64,000 nucleotides of DNA from Tepidiformaceae bacterium. Its GTDB lineage: Bacteria; Chloroflexota; Dehalococcoidia; Tepidiformales; Tepidiformaceae. The translations under genes were made by a program, and so were the position numbers. The stretch covers positions 1,837,289-1,901,288 of the forward strand of contig OY282446.1 of assembly GCA_958295975.1 (NCBI GenBank). Direction: 5' to 3'. Positions 53,320 through 61,712 of the stretch are shown here, in pieces (positions within the stretch are counted from its first letter, which is position 1; every line of letters begins with the position of its first letter). The notes beneath the pieces are model-generated. The model was not told where the DNA came from. It saw only the letters and a program-made list of their open reading frames with translations, and did not search any database.

Positions 53320-54483
53320 ATGGCCGAGCGCATCTACGTCAGGAACGAAGCGGGAGGGCTGGAGCCGCTCATGGAAAAGCGGTTTGACACCGAGGACGAT
53401 CTGCAGGCCCTGCTCGCCAAGTACCCCGAACTGCTGGACGGCGAGCAGATGCGCCCCGGCAGTCCCCTGCGCTGGATTCTCATCACGCGCGAGCAGGGCA
53501 TTCCCACGACGCTTGGCGCGGGAGACCGATGGTCCGTTGATCACCTCGTCATCGATCAGGATGCGAAGCCCACGCTGGTCGAAGTGAAGCGCGGGGAAAG
53601 CACCGATCTGCGCCGTACGGTCGTCGGCCAGATGCTGGATTACGCCGCGCACGCCCATAATCTCAATGTGACTAAATTGCGCGAGACGTTCGAGAAGCAG
53701 CCGGATGCTGAGGAACGGCTGGCCAAGCTGCTCAACGACAAAGAGACCCCTGATAAATTCTGGCAGCAGGTGGCCGAGAACCTCGAAACCAGGAGCATCC
53801 GCCTGCTGTTCGTGGCAGACGCGATTCCAGACGACCTTGCGCGCATCGTCGAATTCCTGAACGCGGAGATGAACCGCATCGAAGTTCTGGCCGTGGAGAT
53901 CAAGCAGTTTCTCTCGGGCACAGAGTCGCAGACGCTCGTGCCGCGCGTCATCGGGCGGCTGGCAAAGCCCAATCGAAGCGCCACAGCCTTGGAGGAGCAT
54001 CCTCTCTACCAAGAGTTTTGGAAGGAGTTCTTGGCTGCATTTACGCGGGACTACAAAGACTGGAAAGTCCATAGGTCCACGAAGGGCCAGAAAGCTTTGA
54101 CGAATAGTTATCTGCAGCTCGATGCGGAGGGGAAGGCGCACAATCAGATGCATTATTCCTTCGACTACGCACGTCGGGAAGGAGACCCGACCCGAGTGAA
54201 TTTTTGGGTCGAGCCTTCCAATTGGGGCAAGCCTTCCATGATCGAGGAAGCCAAGCATATTGTCCTTGAATTGTGCGAGCAGAAAGATGAAATCGAGAGG
54301 CGCTTCGGCAAGCCCTTGAACTGGGCTCCAGTGGAGCACACGAAGTGGGGGATATACTTCCCGCATCCGGACAAGAACCTTGCGATTGGAGACCGCGAGC
54401 GCTGGACGGATGTGCGAGACTGGGGCATCAAGCACCTCGGAGCGCTGCGCGACGCCATCCAGCCGCACCTCGACAATATGTAG
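53320..54483 (+). CDS. PD-(D/E)XK nuclease-like protein with DUF4268-like C-terminus
   Basis: A 387-residue protein. SVDHLVIDQDAKPTLVEVKRG places Asp74, Glu88 and Lys90 as the PD-(D/E)XK triad, followed by a Gln-Met-Leu-Asp-Tyr helix. The C-terminal part, with LNWAPVEHTKWGIYF and repeated Trp/Tyr residues, resembles the DUF4268 domain of restriction-related proteins. GC content is distinctly lower than that of rarA and of the convergent GNAT gene, suggesting transfer. It stands alone with no methylase or helicase nearby. TAGCAT at 53295-53300 may be its -10 box. Confidence 0.8.
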   Translation: MAERIYVRNEAGGLEPLMEKRFDTEDDLQALLAKYPELLDGEQMRPGSPLRWILITREQGIPTTLGAGDRWSVDHLVIDQDAKPTLVEVKRGESTDLRRTVVGQMLDYAAHAHNLNVTKLRETFEKQPDAEERLAKLLNDKETPDKFWQQVAENLETRSIRLLFVADAIPDDLARIVEFLNAEMNRIEVLAVEIKQFLSGTESQTLVPRVIGRLAKPNRSATALEEHPLYQEFWKEFLAAFTRDYKDWKVHRSTKGQKALTNSYLQLDAEGKAHNQMHYSFDYARREGDPTRVNFWVEPSNWGKPSMIEEAKHIVLELCEQKDEIERRFGKPLNWAPVEHTKWGIYFPHPDKNLAIGDRERWTDVRDWGIKHLGALRDAIQPHLDNM

Positions 54484-54488
54484 CGCTT

Positions 54489-55097
54489 CTAGCGGCCCTC
54501 GCGCGCGGGGACCGGTTCGCGCGGGCGCGCGCCGTCGTAGGCGGCGAAACGGCCCTCGCCGTCCCACAGCAGCCACCACTCGCGCTTCGCCTCCATGCGC
54601 ACGAAGCGGTCGCCGCGGCGCTGGACGGCGCCCGTGCGGCGGAAGCCCGCGCGCTCGAAGGAGCGCAGGGCGCGCCCGTTCCATTCGAGCGTGTGCAGGC
54701 GCAGGCGGCGCAGGGGGAGGGCGCGCCAGGCGTGGCGCAGGAAGGCGATGGTGGCCTCCGTGCCCAGCCCCGCGCCGCGCCGTTCGGGGGGGCCGATGGA
54801 GATGCCATACTCGGCGGCGCCGGAGGCGTGGTCGGCGTTGTAGTACATGAGCGCGCCGATGTGCTCCCCGGCCAGCGTCTCGATGGCCCAGGCGTGGCGG
54901 GCGGGGTTGGCGAAGCGCAGGTCGCGCTCGAACTGCTGGACGAATTCGCGGTAGGGCAGGATGGTGGGGAGCTCGCCGTCGTAGCGGGCCGTTTCGGGGT
55001 CGCGCCGCCAGGCGTACTCGGCGGGGGCGTCGGCGATGCGCTTCTCGCGCAGGCGCAGGCGCGCGCTCACGGCCACGACGCCCTCCGCGGCGCTCAC
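54489..55097 (-). CDS. GNAT-family N-acetyltransferase (RimJ/RimL-like)
   Basis: A 202-residue GNAT. LRLREKRIADAPAEYAWRRD opens the fold, EYGISIGPPERRGAGLGTEATIAFL is the acetyl-CoA-binding motif A, and NGRALRSFERAGFRRTGAVQ is motif B. It acetylates an amine, perhaps a protein N-terminus; the substrate is unknown. Its ATG overlaps the Nudix stop (ATGA). Confidence 0.88.
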   Translation of the reverse strand: MSAAEGVVAVSARLRLREKRIADAPAEYAWRRDPETARYDGELPTILPYREFVQQFERDLRFANPARHAWAIETLAGEHIGALMYYNADHASGAAEYGISIGPPERRGAGLGTEATIAFLRHAWRALPLRRLRLHTLEWNGRALRSFERAGFRRTGAVQRRGDRFVRMEAKREWWLLWDGEGRFAAYDGARPREPVPAREGR

Positions 55098-55552
55098 GCC
55101 CCCGCCCCTTCCGCCAGCATGGCCAGCGCCTTTTCGAGGATGTCGCGCTCGGTGGCGAAGGTGATGCGCGCGAGGGCCTCGGCGGCGGGGGCCCAGACGA
55201 CCTCGTCGAACTCGCGGTCGCGGTCGGCGAAGTCGCCGCCCGCGGCGGTCATGAGCCAGTGGTGGACGCGCTTGCGGAAGCGCCGCCCGTCGCGCGCGAA
55301 CCAGTAGTCGATGACGCCCGCCTTCGCGCCGAGGGCGACGCGCAGGCCGGTCTCCTCGGTCACCTCGCGGAGGGCGGCGGCCTCGATCGTTTCGCCACGC
55401 TCGCGCGTGCCCTTGGGCAGCCCCCAGCGCTCCTCGCGCGCCTGGAAGCCGATGACGACCTCGACGCCGCCGTCGGGCGCGCGCCGCCAGACGACGCCCC
55501 CGGCGGAGACGGCCTCGACGACGGGCAGGCGGCGGGCGGCGCGCGTGCTCAC
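55094..55552 (-). CDS. Nudix hydrolase
   Basis: A 152-residue Nudix protein. VSAGGVVWRRAPDGGVEVV leads to the Nudix box GTRERGETIEAAALREVTEETG with all key Glu residues. It hydrolyses a nucleoside diphosphate linked to a variable group; the sequence resembles Ap4A hydrolase/MutT-like members, but the substrate is not determined. GTG start overlapping the HEAT gene stop (GTGA). Confidence 0.9.
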   Translation of the reverse strand: MSTRAARRLPVVEAVSAGGVVWRRAPDGGVEVVIGFQAREERWGLPKGTRERGETIEAAALREVTEETGLRVALGAKAGVIDYWFARDGRRFRKRVHHWLMTAAGGDFADRDREFDEVVWAPAAEALARITFATERDILEKALAMLAEGAGA

Positions 55553-56475
55553 GGCCCGTCCCCGCGTTCGGCGGCGGCCTCGATGGCCTCGCCCGCCAGC
55601 TCCGCCAGCTCGTCGGGGGCGTCGGGGACGAATTCGCGCAGGTACTCGATGGCGACCTCGCCGCCGATCTCGCCGACCGCCGCGATGGCCGCGCGCGCCA
55701 CGTCCGCGTCGGCGTCGAGGAAGAGGTCGGCGAGCCGCGCGATGGCGTCCTCGGAGCCGATCTCGCCCGCGGCCACGACGGCTTCGAGGCGGAAGGCGGG
55801 GTCGCTGGCGTCGAACTGCTCCAGCACGTATTCGAGCCACTCCTCGCGCGCGGAGCGGCCCATGGCGCGCACGGCGGCGAGGCGCACGTCGTCGTCGTCG
55901 CCGTAGCAGGCGTCCAGCAGGAGCGCGTCGATCCAGGGCAGGGAGCGCGGCGCGAGCGCTTCCAGGGCGCTGGCGCGCACGGCCGGGGCGCGCGTGTGGT
56001 CGGAGGCGGCGGCGCGCAGCTCCGCGACGATGGGTTCGCCCTCGCGTTCGGGGAAGCGGCCCAGTTCGAGGCGCAGCACGAATTCGCCGAGCTGCCCGGC
56101 GGCGGCGGCGGCCACGTCCTCGTCGGGGTCGTCGCGCAGGACGGGCGCGAGCAGGCGGGCGGTGGAGCGGTGCGTCGATTCGCGCAGGGCCTCGACGGCG
56201 GCGAGGCGCACCTCGGCGAGGGGATCGCGCAGGGCCACGGCGGCGAAGCGCGTGAACTCCACGTCGACGCGCGCGTCGGAGAGGCGCACGGCCTCGGCCA
56301 CGGCGGCGGCGCGGGCGGCGTCGGGGATGCGCGGCCAGGCGGCTTCGAGCGCGCGCGCCTGTTCGCGGTCGAGGTCGGAGAAGGCGGCGAGCTCGTGCGG
56401 GAGGGGGGGCGCGCCCCGCGCCAGCCGGTCCAGCGTTTCCGCGAAATCGGGGGGCGCCGCCGGGGAGCCGCTCAT
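55549..56475 (-). CDS. HEAT-repeat protein
   Basis: A 308-residue all-helical protein with at least six HEAT-like repeats carrying the pattern D..VR.AAV.A(L/M). Examples are DPLAEVRLAAVEALRES, DDVRLAAVRAMGRS and DADVARAAIAAVGEIGG. It is a protein-binding scaffold; the partner is unknown. The ATG was chosen because it lies six bases from a TACCAT -10 box; an ATG five codons upstream lies within or before that box. Confidence 0.85.
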   Translation of the reverse strand: MSGSPAAPPDFAETLDRLARGAPPLPHELAAFSDLDREQARALEAAWPRIPDAARAAAVAEAVRLSDARVDVEFTRFAAVALRDPLAEVRLAAVEALRESTHRSTARLLAPVLRDDPDEDVAAAAAGQLGEFVLRLELGRFPEREGEPIVAELRAAASDHTRAPAVRASALEALAPRSLPWIDALLLDACYGDDDDVRLAAVRAMGRSAREEWLEYVLEQFDASDPAFRLEAVVAAGEIGSEDAIARLADLFLDADADVARAAIAAVGEIGGEVAIEYLREFVPDAPDELAELAGEAIEAAAERGDGP

Positions 56476-56481
56476 GCCCCG

Positions 56482-56487
56482 ATGGTA
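56482..56487 (-). promoter_or_regulatory. -10 box of the HEAT-repeat gene (leaderless layout)
   Basis: TACCAT on the minus strand with a TG one base upstream, then CGGGGC, then ATG. It gives the HEAT-Nudix-GNAT genes their own promoter after gpsA. Confidence 0.45.
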
Positions 56488-56511
56488 CACCGTGCGCGCG
56501 CCGGGGCCGCG

Positions 56512-57495
56512 CTACGCCTCCGCGCGCAGCTCGCGCGCGAGGAGCGTCTCCATGGCCTCCGTCACGGTGCGCTCGCCCGCGACCACGGCGGCGACCTGCG
56601 CGGTAATGGGCAGGTCGAGGCCGTGGCGGGCGGCCAGGGCGAGGGCCACGGGCGCGGTGGCGGCGCCCTCGACCACGCCGCCCGCCGCCGCGCGCGCCGC
56701 GTCCGCGCCGTCGCCCGCGGCCAGCCGCTCGCCGAAGCGGCGGTTGCGGCTGAGGGGCGAGAAGCAGGTGGCGATGAGGTCGCCCTGTCCCGCGAGGCCC
56801 GGCAGCGTCTCCGCGGATGCGCCCTCGGCGGCGGCCAGGCGCGTGATCTCGGCGAGGCCGCGGGTGACGAGCACGGCCAGCGTGTTCGCGCCGAAGCCCA
56901 GCCCCACGGCCACGCCCGCGGCGATGGCGATGACGTTCTTGAGCGCGCCGCCCAGCTCCACGCCGGCGAGGTCGGCGGAGCGGTAGACGCGGAAGCGGGG
57001 GGCGCTGAGGGCGCGCTGCCACATCTCCGCCACGGCTTCGTCGCGCGCGGCCACGACGGCGGCGGCGGGCTGCCCGGCCACGATCTCGCGCGCGAGGTTG
57101 GGGCCGGAGAGGGCGGCCACGCGCCCGTCCGGCCAGCCGCATTCGGTCAGCACCTCGCTCATGCGCCGCATGGAGCCGTGCTCGACGCCCTTGGCCGCGG
57201 AGAGCGCGGGCGCGCCGCGGGGGAGGGCCGCGTGCGACGCCGTCGCCCGCAGCGACTGCGCGGGCGCGGCCACGATCACGCCGTCCGTGGCGGCGGGCGC
57301 GGCCTCGATGGGGATGGCCGCCACGGCCCCGGGCAGGACGCAGTCGGGCAGGGAGGGGACGCCGCGGGCGCGGTCCACGCGCTCCGCCTCGGCGGCGGTG
57401 CGCGTGAGCAGGGAGACGCGCGCGCCGTCGCGGGCGAGCAGGGCGGCGAGGGTCACGCCCCACGAGGTCGCCCCGGCCACGCAGAAGGACGGCAT
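56512..57495 (-). CDS. gpsA: Glycerol-3-phosphate dehydrogenase (NAD(P)+)
   Basis: A 327-residue GpsA. CVAGATSWGVTLA is the dinucleotide loop (usual GAGAWGT altered), ALSAAKGVEHGS, ALSGPNLAREI and ELGGALKNVIAIAAGVAVGLGFGANT are characteristic, with the catalytic Lys in the last. It makes sn-glycerol 3-phosphate for phospholipid synthesis, directly supplying PlsY, whose gene is three bases upstream in the same operon. Confidence 0.95.
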   Translation of the reverse strand: MPSFCVAGATSWGVTLAALLARDGARVSLLTRTAAEAERVDRARGVPSLPDCVLPGAVAAIPIEAAPAATDGVIVAAPAQSLRATASHAALPRGAPALSAAKGVEHGSMRRMSEVLTECGWPDGRVAALSGPNLAREIVAGQPAAAVVAARDEAVAEMWQRALSAPRFRVYRSADLAGVELGGALKNVIAIAAGVAVGLGFGANTLAVLVTRGLAEITRLAAAEGASAETLPGLAGQGDLIATCFSPLSRNRRFGERLAAGDGADAARAAAGGVVEGAATAPVALALAARHGLDLPITAQVAAVVAGERTVTEAMETLLARELRAEA

Positions 57496-57498
57496 CGC

Positions 57499-58125
57499 TC
57501 AGCCGCTCGCGGGGCGGTCGCCGCCCTGCCCGAGGCGCGGCTCGGCGCCCGCGAGCAGACGGCGGATGTTGGGGACGTGCGTGTACGCGATGAGCGCCAC
57601 CACCCCGAGCGTGAGCCAGGCGTAGGCCGGCTCCATCATGCCCGCGAGGCCGAGGGCGGCGGCGATGACGGCCGCCGCGGCCGCCCCCGCCAGGGACATG
57701 ACGGAGGCGATGCGCGTGACGCCCAGGCCGAGCAGGCCGATGACGCAGAAGATGGCGGCATGGACGGGGATGAGGCCGAAGAGTCCGCCGATGGCGGTGG
57801 CCACGCCGCGTCCGCCGCGAAAGCCCGCGAACACGGGCCAGACGTGCCCCACCGCCGCCATGCCCGCGACCGTGGCGGCCACGGCGGCGTCCTCGAAGAC
57901 GAAGCGCCCCACGAGCGCGGGCGCGAGCCCCTTGGCCATGTCGAGCGCGAGGCCGAGGACGGCGGGCACGAGCCCGGCGGTGCGCAGGACGTTGGTCATG
58001 CCCGTCTTGCCGCTGCCCAGCTCGCGGATGTCGCGGCCCAGCCACAGGCGGCCCAGCAGCAGGCCGCTCGGGATCGAGCCGAGCGCGTAGCCGAGGGCGG
58101 CGACGGCCAGGTACTCGCCGATCAC
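57499..58125 (-). CDS. plsY: Acyl-phosphate glycerol-3-phosphate acyltransferase
   Basis: A 208-residue membrane protein with five or six helices. GSIPSGLLLGRLWLGRDIRELGSGKTGMTNVLRTAG, HVWPVFAGFRGGRGVATAIGGL and the late Tyr-Thr-His-x-Pro-Asn-Ile-Arg-Arg-Leu segment are the three conserved PlsY motifs. It acylates glycerol 3-phosphate from acyl phosphate. The GTG start overlaps the der stop (GTGA). Confidence 0.95.
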   Translation of the reverse strand: MIGEYLAVAALGYALGSIPSGLLLGRLWLGRDIRELGSGKTGMTNVLRTAGLVPAVLGLALDMAKGLAPALVGRFVFEDAAVAATVAGMAAVGHVWPVFAGFRGGRGVATAIGGLFGLIPVHAAIFCVIGLLGLGVTRIASVMSLAGAAAAAVIAAALGLAGMMEPAYAWLTLGVVALIAYTHVPNIRRLLAGAEPRLGQGGDRPASG

Positions 58126-59462
58126 GCCGGGGCCTCCTCCGCGTTCGAGGCGCGGAAGACGAGGCGGATGGCCGTGCCCTCGAAGTCGCAGGCCTCGCGC
58201 AGGCGGCGTTCGAGGTAGCGCCGGTAGCTGAAGTGGAGCAGCTTCGGGTCGTTCACGAACACGACGAAGCCGGGCGGATCGACGGACGGCTGCGTGGCGT
58301 AGCGGACCTTGAGGCGGCGGCTGTGGATGACGGGCGGCGAATGCTCGCGCACGGCCCGCCGCAGGATGGCGTTGAGCTCGCCCGTGGGGATGCGGCGGCG
58401 GCGGGCGGCGCGCGCCTCCGCCGCCAGCGCCAGCAGCTCGCCGAGGCCCTTGCCCTCCGTCGCCGACACGAAGGCGAAGAGCGCCCAGGGCAGGAAGGCC
58501 AGGCGCTCCCGCAGCGCGGCCAGCGCGCGCGCCCGCTCCTCCGCGGCGTCCTCCCACAGGTCGGTCTTGTTGACGGCCACCACCATGCCCGTGGCGGCCT
58601 CGATGGCGAGGCCCGCGACGTGCGCGTCCTGCGCGGTCATGCCCTGCGCGCCGTCGATCAGCAGCACGGCCACGTCGCAGCGCGCGAGGGCGGCGGTGGC
58701 GCGCAGCACGGCGTGGCGCTCGACGCCGCGTCCGCGCTTGCCGGGCCGCCGGATGCCCGCCGTGTCGATCAGCGTGAAGGCGCCTTCGGGGGCGTCGAGG
58801 TCGGTGTCGATGGCGTCGCGCGTGGTGCCCGCGACGGCGCTGGCGATGACGCGCTCCTCGCCCGTGAGGGCGTTCACGAGCGTGGACTTGCCCGTGTTCG
58901 GACGCCCCACGATGGCGACGCGCACGCGGTCGCGTTCGAGCAGGGGCGCGGCCTCCGGCAGCCGTTCCGCGACCGCGTCCAGCAGCAGGCCCACGTTGAT
59001 GTCGTGCAGGGCGGAGACGGGCAGGGGCTGGCCGAAGCCGAGGACGGCGGCCTCGGCCAGGGCCACGGCCTCGCGCGCCTCGTTGTCGGCCTTCGTGGCC
59101 ACCAGCAGCGCGGGCGCACGGCCGCGGCGCACGGCGTCGGCCACGTCGTGGTCGCTGGCGGTGAGCCCATCGCGCGCGTCCACGCAGAAGAGCACGAGGG
59201 AGGCCTCGGCGATGGCGGCGGCGATCTGGGCGCGGACGGGGCCGGTGTACTCGCCCTCGTCCTCGCGCTGGAAGCCGCCCGTGTCGATCAGCAGGAAGGG
59301 GCGCTCGCGCCACTCCACCTCGGCCTCGAGGCGGTCGCGCGTGGTGCCCGGCTCGTTCTCGATGATGGCGCGGCGCTCGCCCACGATGCGGTTGAAGAGC
59401 GAGGACTTGCCCACGTTGGGGCGGCCCACGATGGCCACGCGCGGCAGGACGCCCGCGCTCAT
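58122..59462 (-). CDS. der: Ribosome-associated GTPase Der (EngA)
   Basis: A 446-residue protein with two tandem GTPase domains and a C-terminal KH-like domain. The P-loops are GRPNVGKSS (about residue 14) and GRPNTGKST (about 187); switch II motifs are DTGGF and DTAGI, and NKTD is present in the second domain, while the first has TKAD. It functions in 50S subunit assembly. The ATG overlaps the cdaR stop (ATGA). Confidence 0.96.
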   Translation of the reverse strand: MSAGVLPRVAIVGRPNVGKSSLFNRIVGERRAIIENEPGTTRDRLEAEVEWRERPFLLIDTGGFQREDEGEYTGPVRAQIAAAIAEASLVLFCVDARDGLTASDHDVADAVRRGRAPALLVATKADNEAREAVALAEAAVLGFGQPLPVSALHDINVGLLLDAVAERLPEAAPLLERDRVRVAIVGRPNTGKSTLVNALTGEERVIASAVAGTTRDAIDTDLDAPEGAFTLIDTAGIRRPGKRGRGVERHAVLRATAALARCDVAVLLIDGAQGMTAQDAHVAGLAIEAATGMVVAVNKTDLWEDAAEERARALAALRERLAFLPWALFAFVSATEGKGLGELLALAAEARAARRRRIPTGELNAILRRAVREHSPPVIHSRRLKVRYATQPSVDPPGFVVFVNDPKLLHFSYRRYLERRLREACDFEGTAIRLVFRASNAEEAPA

Positions 59463-60820
59463 TCCGCCGCGCCCCCGTCCGCCGCCGCGTCCTCGCCGTT
59501 CGCCGCGTCCTCGCCGTCCGCCGCTTCTTCACCCTCCGCCGCGTCCGGGTCCGCCGTTTCCGGCTCCAGGAGTTCGACGGACAGCAGCGCGACGGCGACC
59601 ACCAGCACGCCCTCCGGCGCGACGACCTCGACCTCGCGGTCGGCGATCCCGGCCTCCGCCCCGGCGAGGGAGACGGTGGCGATCACGTCCTCGTGCGTGA
59701 GCCCGGCCAGCAGCGGCTCGTCGCCGGCGACGCGCACTTCCACCGCATAGACGCCGTCGGCGATCGTGAGCCCTTCCGGAACGTCGGTGAAGACGGGCGG
59801 CAGGCGGAGCGTGCGCCAGCCCCGCTGCGCCTCGATGGAGGCGGTGATGAAGACGGTGCTCACCTCCGCGCTCACCTCCTCGGGAAGGGCGATTTCGCGC
59901 CGCGCCACCACTTCGGCGATGGCGCCGCCCACGTCGATGTCGTCCACCGTGAACGTGCCCATGGCCTCGACGACCTCGCGCGGGCCCGTGACCTCGATGG
60001 GCGAGGGGGCGATGGCCACGCTGGTGACGGCGTAGCCCGGCGCGGGCCTGCCGCGCACGCCGCCGAGCACGGCGATCTGGCGCGTGAGCAGCGCCTCCTC
60101 GACGGGCACGGTCACGCGCGCGCGGTTCTGCGAGAGCGTGACCGTCACGCGCGAGCCGTCGCTCGTGCGCGCCGCCAGCTCCACGTTGAACGTCTGCGCC
60201 GTGCGCAGGCCGGAGATGGAGACCGTGGCCTGCACCTCGTTGACCGCCTCCACCAGTTCGGCGCGCCCCGTGACCGTGACGAAGGGCGGGTCGACTTCCG
60301 GCAGGCCCTGGCGGAAGCCCGACGGCAGCTCGCCCGTGGCCACCACCGTGACGGGCAGTTCGCGGCTGACGGCGGCCACCGCGGAGACCTCGATCACGCC
60401 CGGCTCGGGCCGCACCACGCGCACGTCCCCGCGCGCGGTGCCCACCGTCACGGGCAGGCTGCGGGCGGCGCCCGCGCGCAGGGCGGAGGCGTCCACGGTG
60501 GCGCTGAAGTCGCCCGCGCGCAGCTCGTCGACGTCGCCCGCGCGCGCCTCGACGACGACGCGCACGGCCCCCACCTCGCCCACGATGAGGCCCGCGGGCA
60601 CGTTCACGACCTCGACGGGCACGGCCTCCTCGGTTTCGACGGGCACGGTGGCCGCCACGCGCGGGTTCTCCACGTCCTCGACGGCGAACCAGAGGGCGAA
60701 GGCGGCCACGAGGCTGCCGATGGCGAGCAGCCAGTGGCGCGCGACGGCGCCGGCCATGGCCCCGGCGAGGAAGCGGGTGTTGATCCCGAGGGCGCGCACG
60801 CGGTTCCCGAACTCACCCAT
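59459..60820 (-). CDS. cdaR: CdaR/YbbR-domain membrane protein
   Basis: A 453-residue protein with one N-terminal helix (about 30-48) and four extracytoplasmic YbbR repeats, each with a VRVVVEA, VSISGL or VTVSL-type strand. It ends in an Asp/Glu/Ala-rich tail. CdaR regulates the diadenylate cyclase CdaA, whose gene overlaps it by eight bases upstream; glmM, the usual third gene, is absent and der follows. Confidence 0.9.
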   Translation of the reverse strand: MGEFGNRVRALGINTRFLAGAMAGAVARHWLLAIGSLVAAFALWFAVEDVENPRVAATVPVETEEAVPVEVVNVPAGLIVGEVGAVRVVVEARAGDVDELRAGDFSATVDASALRAGAARSLPVTVGTARGDVRVVRPEPGVIEVSAVAAVSRELPVTVVATGELPSGFRQGLPEVDPPFVTVTGRAELVEAVNEVQATVSISGLRTAQTFNVELAARTSDGSRVTVTLSQNRARVTVPVEEALLTRQIAVLGGVRGRPAPGYAVTSVAIAPSPIEVTGPREVVEAMGTFTVDDIDVGGAIAEVVARREIALPEEVSAEVSTVFITASIEAQRGWRTLRLPPVFTDVPEGLTIADGVYAVEVRVAGDEPLLAGLTHEDVIATVSLAGAEAGIADREVEVVAPEGVLVVAVALLSVELLEPETADPDAAEGEEAADGEDAANGEDAAADGGAAE

Positions 60821-61649
60821 GCGCCGCCAGCCCGCCGGGCCCCTCCGCGCCGGGGCCGGGCGCGGAGACGAGGCGCGTCATGCGGCGCTTCAGCTCCGTG
60901 GCGAGGGGCGCGCCCGCCTCGATGTGTTCGAGCCGCCCGCCCTGGGCGATGCTGACGCCGCCCGTCTCCTCGGAGACGACGACGGAGATGGCGTCGGTCT
61001 CCTCGGTGATGCCGAGGGCGGCGCGGTGGCGCGTGCCCAGCCCGTATTCGCCCTCCGGCAGATCGTGGGCCAGGGGCAGCTCGCAGGAGGCCGCCACCAC
61101 GCGGTCGTCGCGGATGACGGCGGCCATGTCGTGCAGCGGCGAGTTGGGGAAGAAAATGCCAGCCACGAGCTCGGGCGAGACGCGCGCATCGACGCGCACG
61201 CCCGTCTCCACCACGTCCCGCAGCCCCGTCTCGCGCTCGAACACGAGCAGCGCCCCGTGGCCGTCGCGCGCCATGCGCAGGGCCGATTCGGCCACGGCCT
61301 CGATGGCCTCGTCGCGCGGGCCGCGCGCCAGCAGGTCGCGGATGCCGGTGCGCCCCAGGCGGTCGAGCCCGCGCCGCAGCTCCGGCTGGAAGACCACGGC
61401 GGCCCCCACGATCAGGGCCACGAGGCCGTTCTCGAAGAGCCAGTTCACGGCGGTCAGCTCGAAGGCGCGGCCGAGGATGACGACGGCGAGCACGACCACG
61501 CCCGCGCCGCGCAGCAGCGTGATCGCGCGCGTGCGGCTGAGCAGGCGGAAGATGGCGAAGAGGGCGGCGGCGATGAGCAGCACGTCGATCGCCGCCGAAA
61601 GGTCGAATTGGCCGAGGACTTCGCGTGCCTGCTGGAAGTCCATGCTCAC
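60813..61649 (-). CDS. cdaA: Diadenylate cyclase CdaA
   Basis: A 278-residue protein with three N-terminal helices and a DAC domain. GTRHRAALGITEETDA contains the RHR motif. The other catalytic motif reads FFPNSPLHDMAAVI, with Met in place of the Gly of the almost invariant DGA; the metal-binding Asp is kept. It should make c-di-AMP from two ATP molecules, though the substitution makes activity worth testing. A TATGAT -10 box lies about 45 bases upstream. Confidence 0.92.
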   Translation of the reverse strand: MSMDFQQAREVLGQFDLSAAIDVLLIAAALFAIFRLLSRTRAITLLRGAGVVVLAVVILGRAFELTAVNWLFENGLVALIVGAAVVFQPELRRGLDRLGRTGIRDLLARGPRDEAIEAVAESALRMARDGHGALLVFERETGLRDVVETGVRVDARVSPELVAGIFFPNSPLHDMAAVIRDDRVVAASCELPLAHDLPEGEYGLGTRHRAALGITEETDAISVVVSEETGGVSIAQGGRLEHIEAGAPLATELKRRMTRLVSAPGPGAEGPGGLAAHG

Positions 61650-61712
61650 CGCCCGCGGCGCGCGCCGCGCCCTGCCGCGCGGCCATCATAGCGAACGCGC
61701 GGGGCCGGATGC

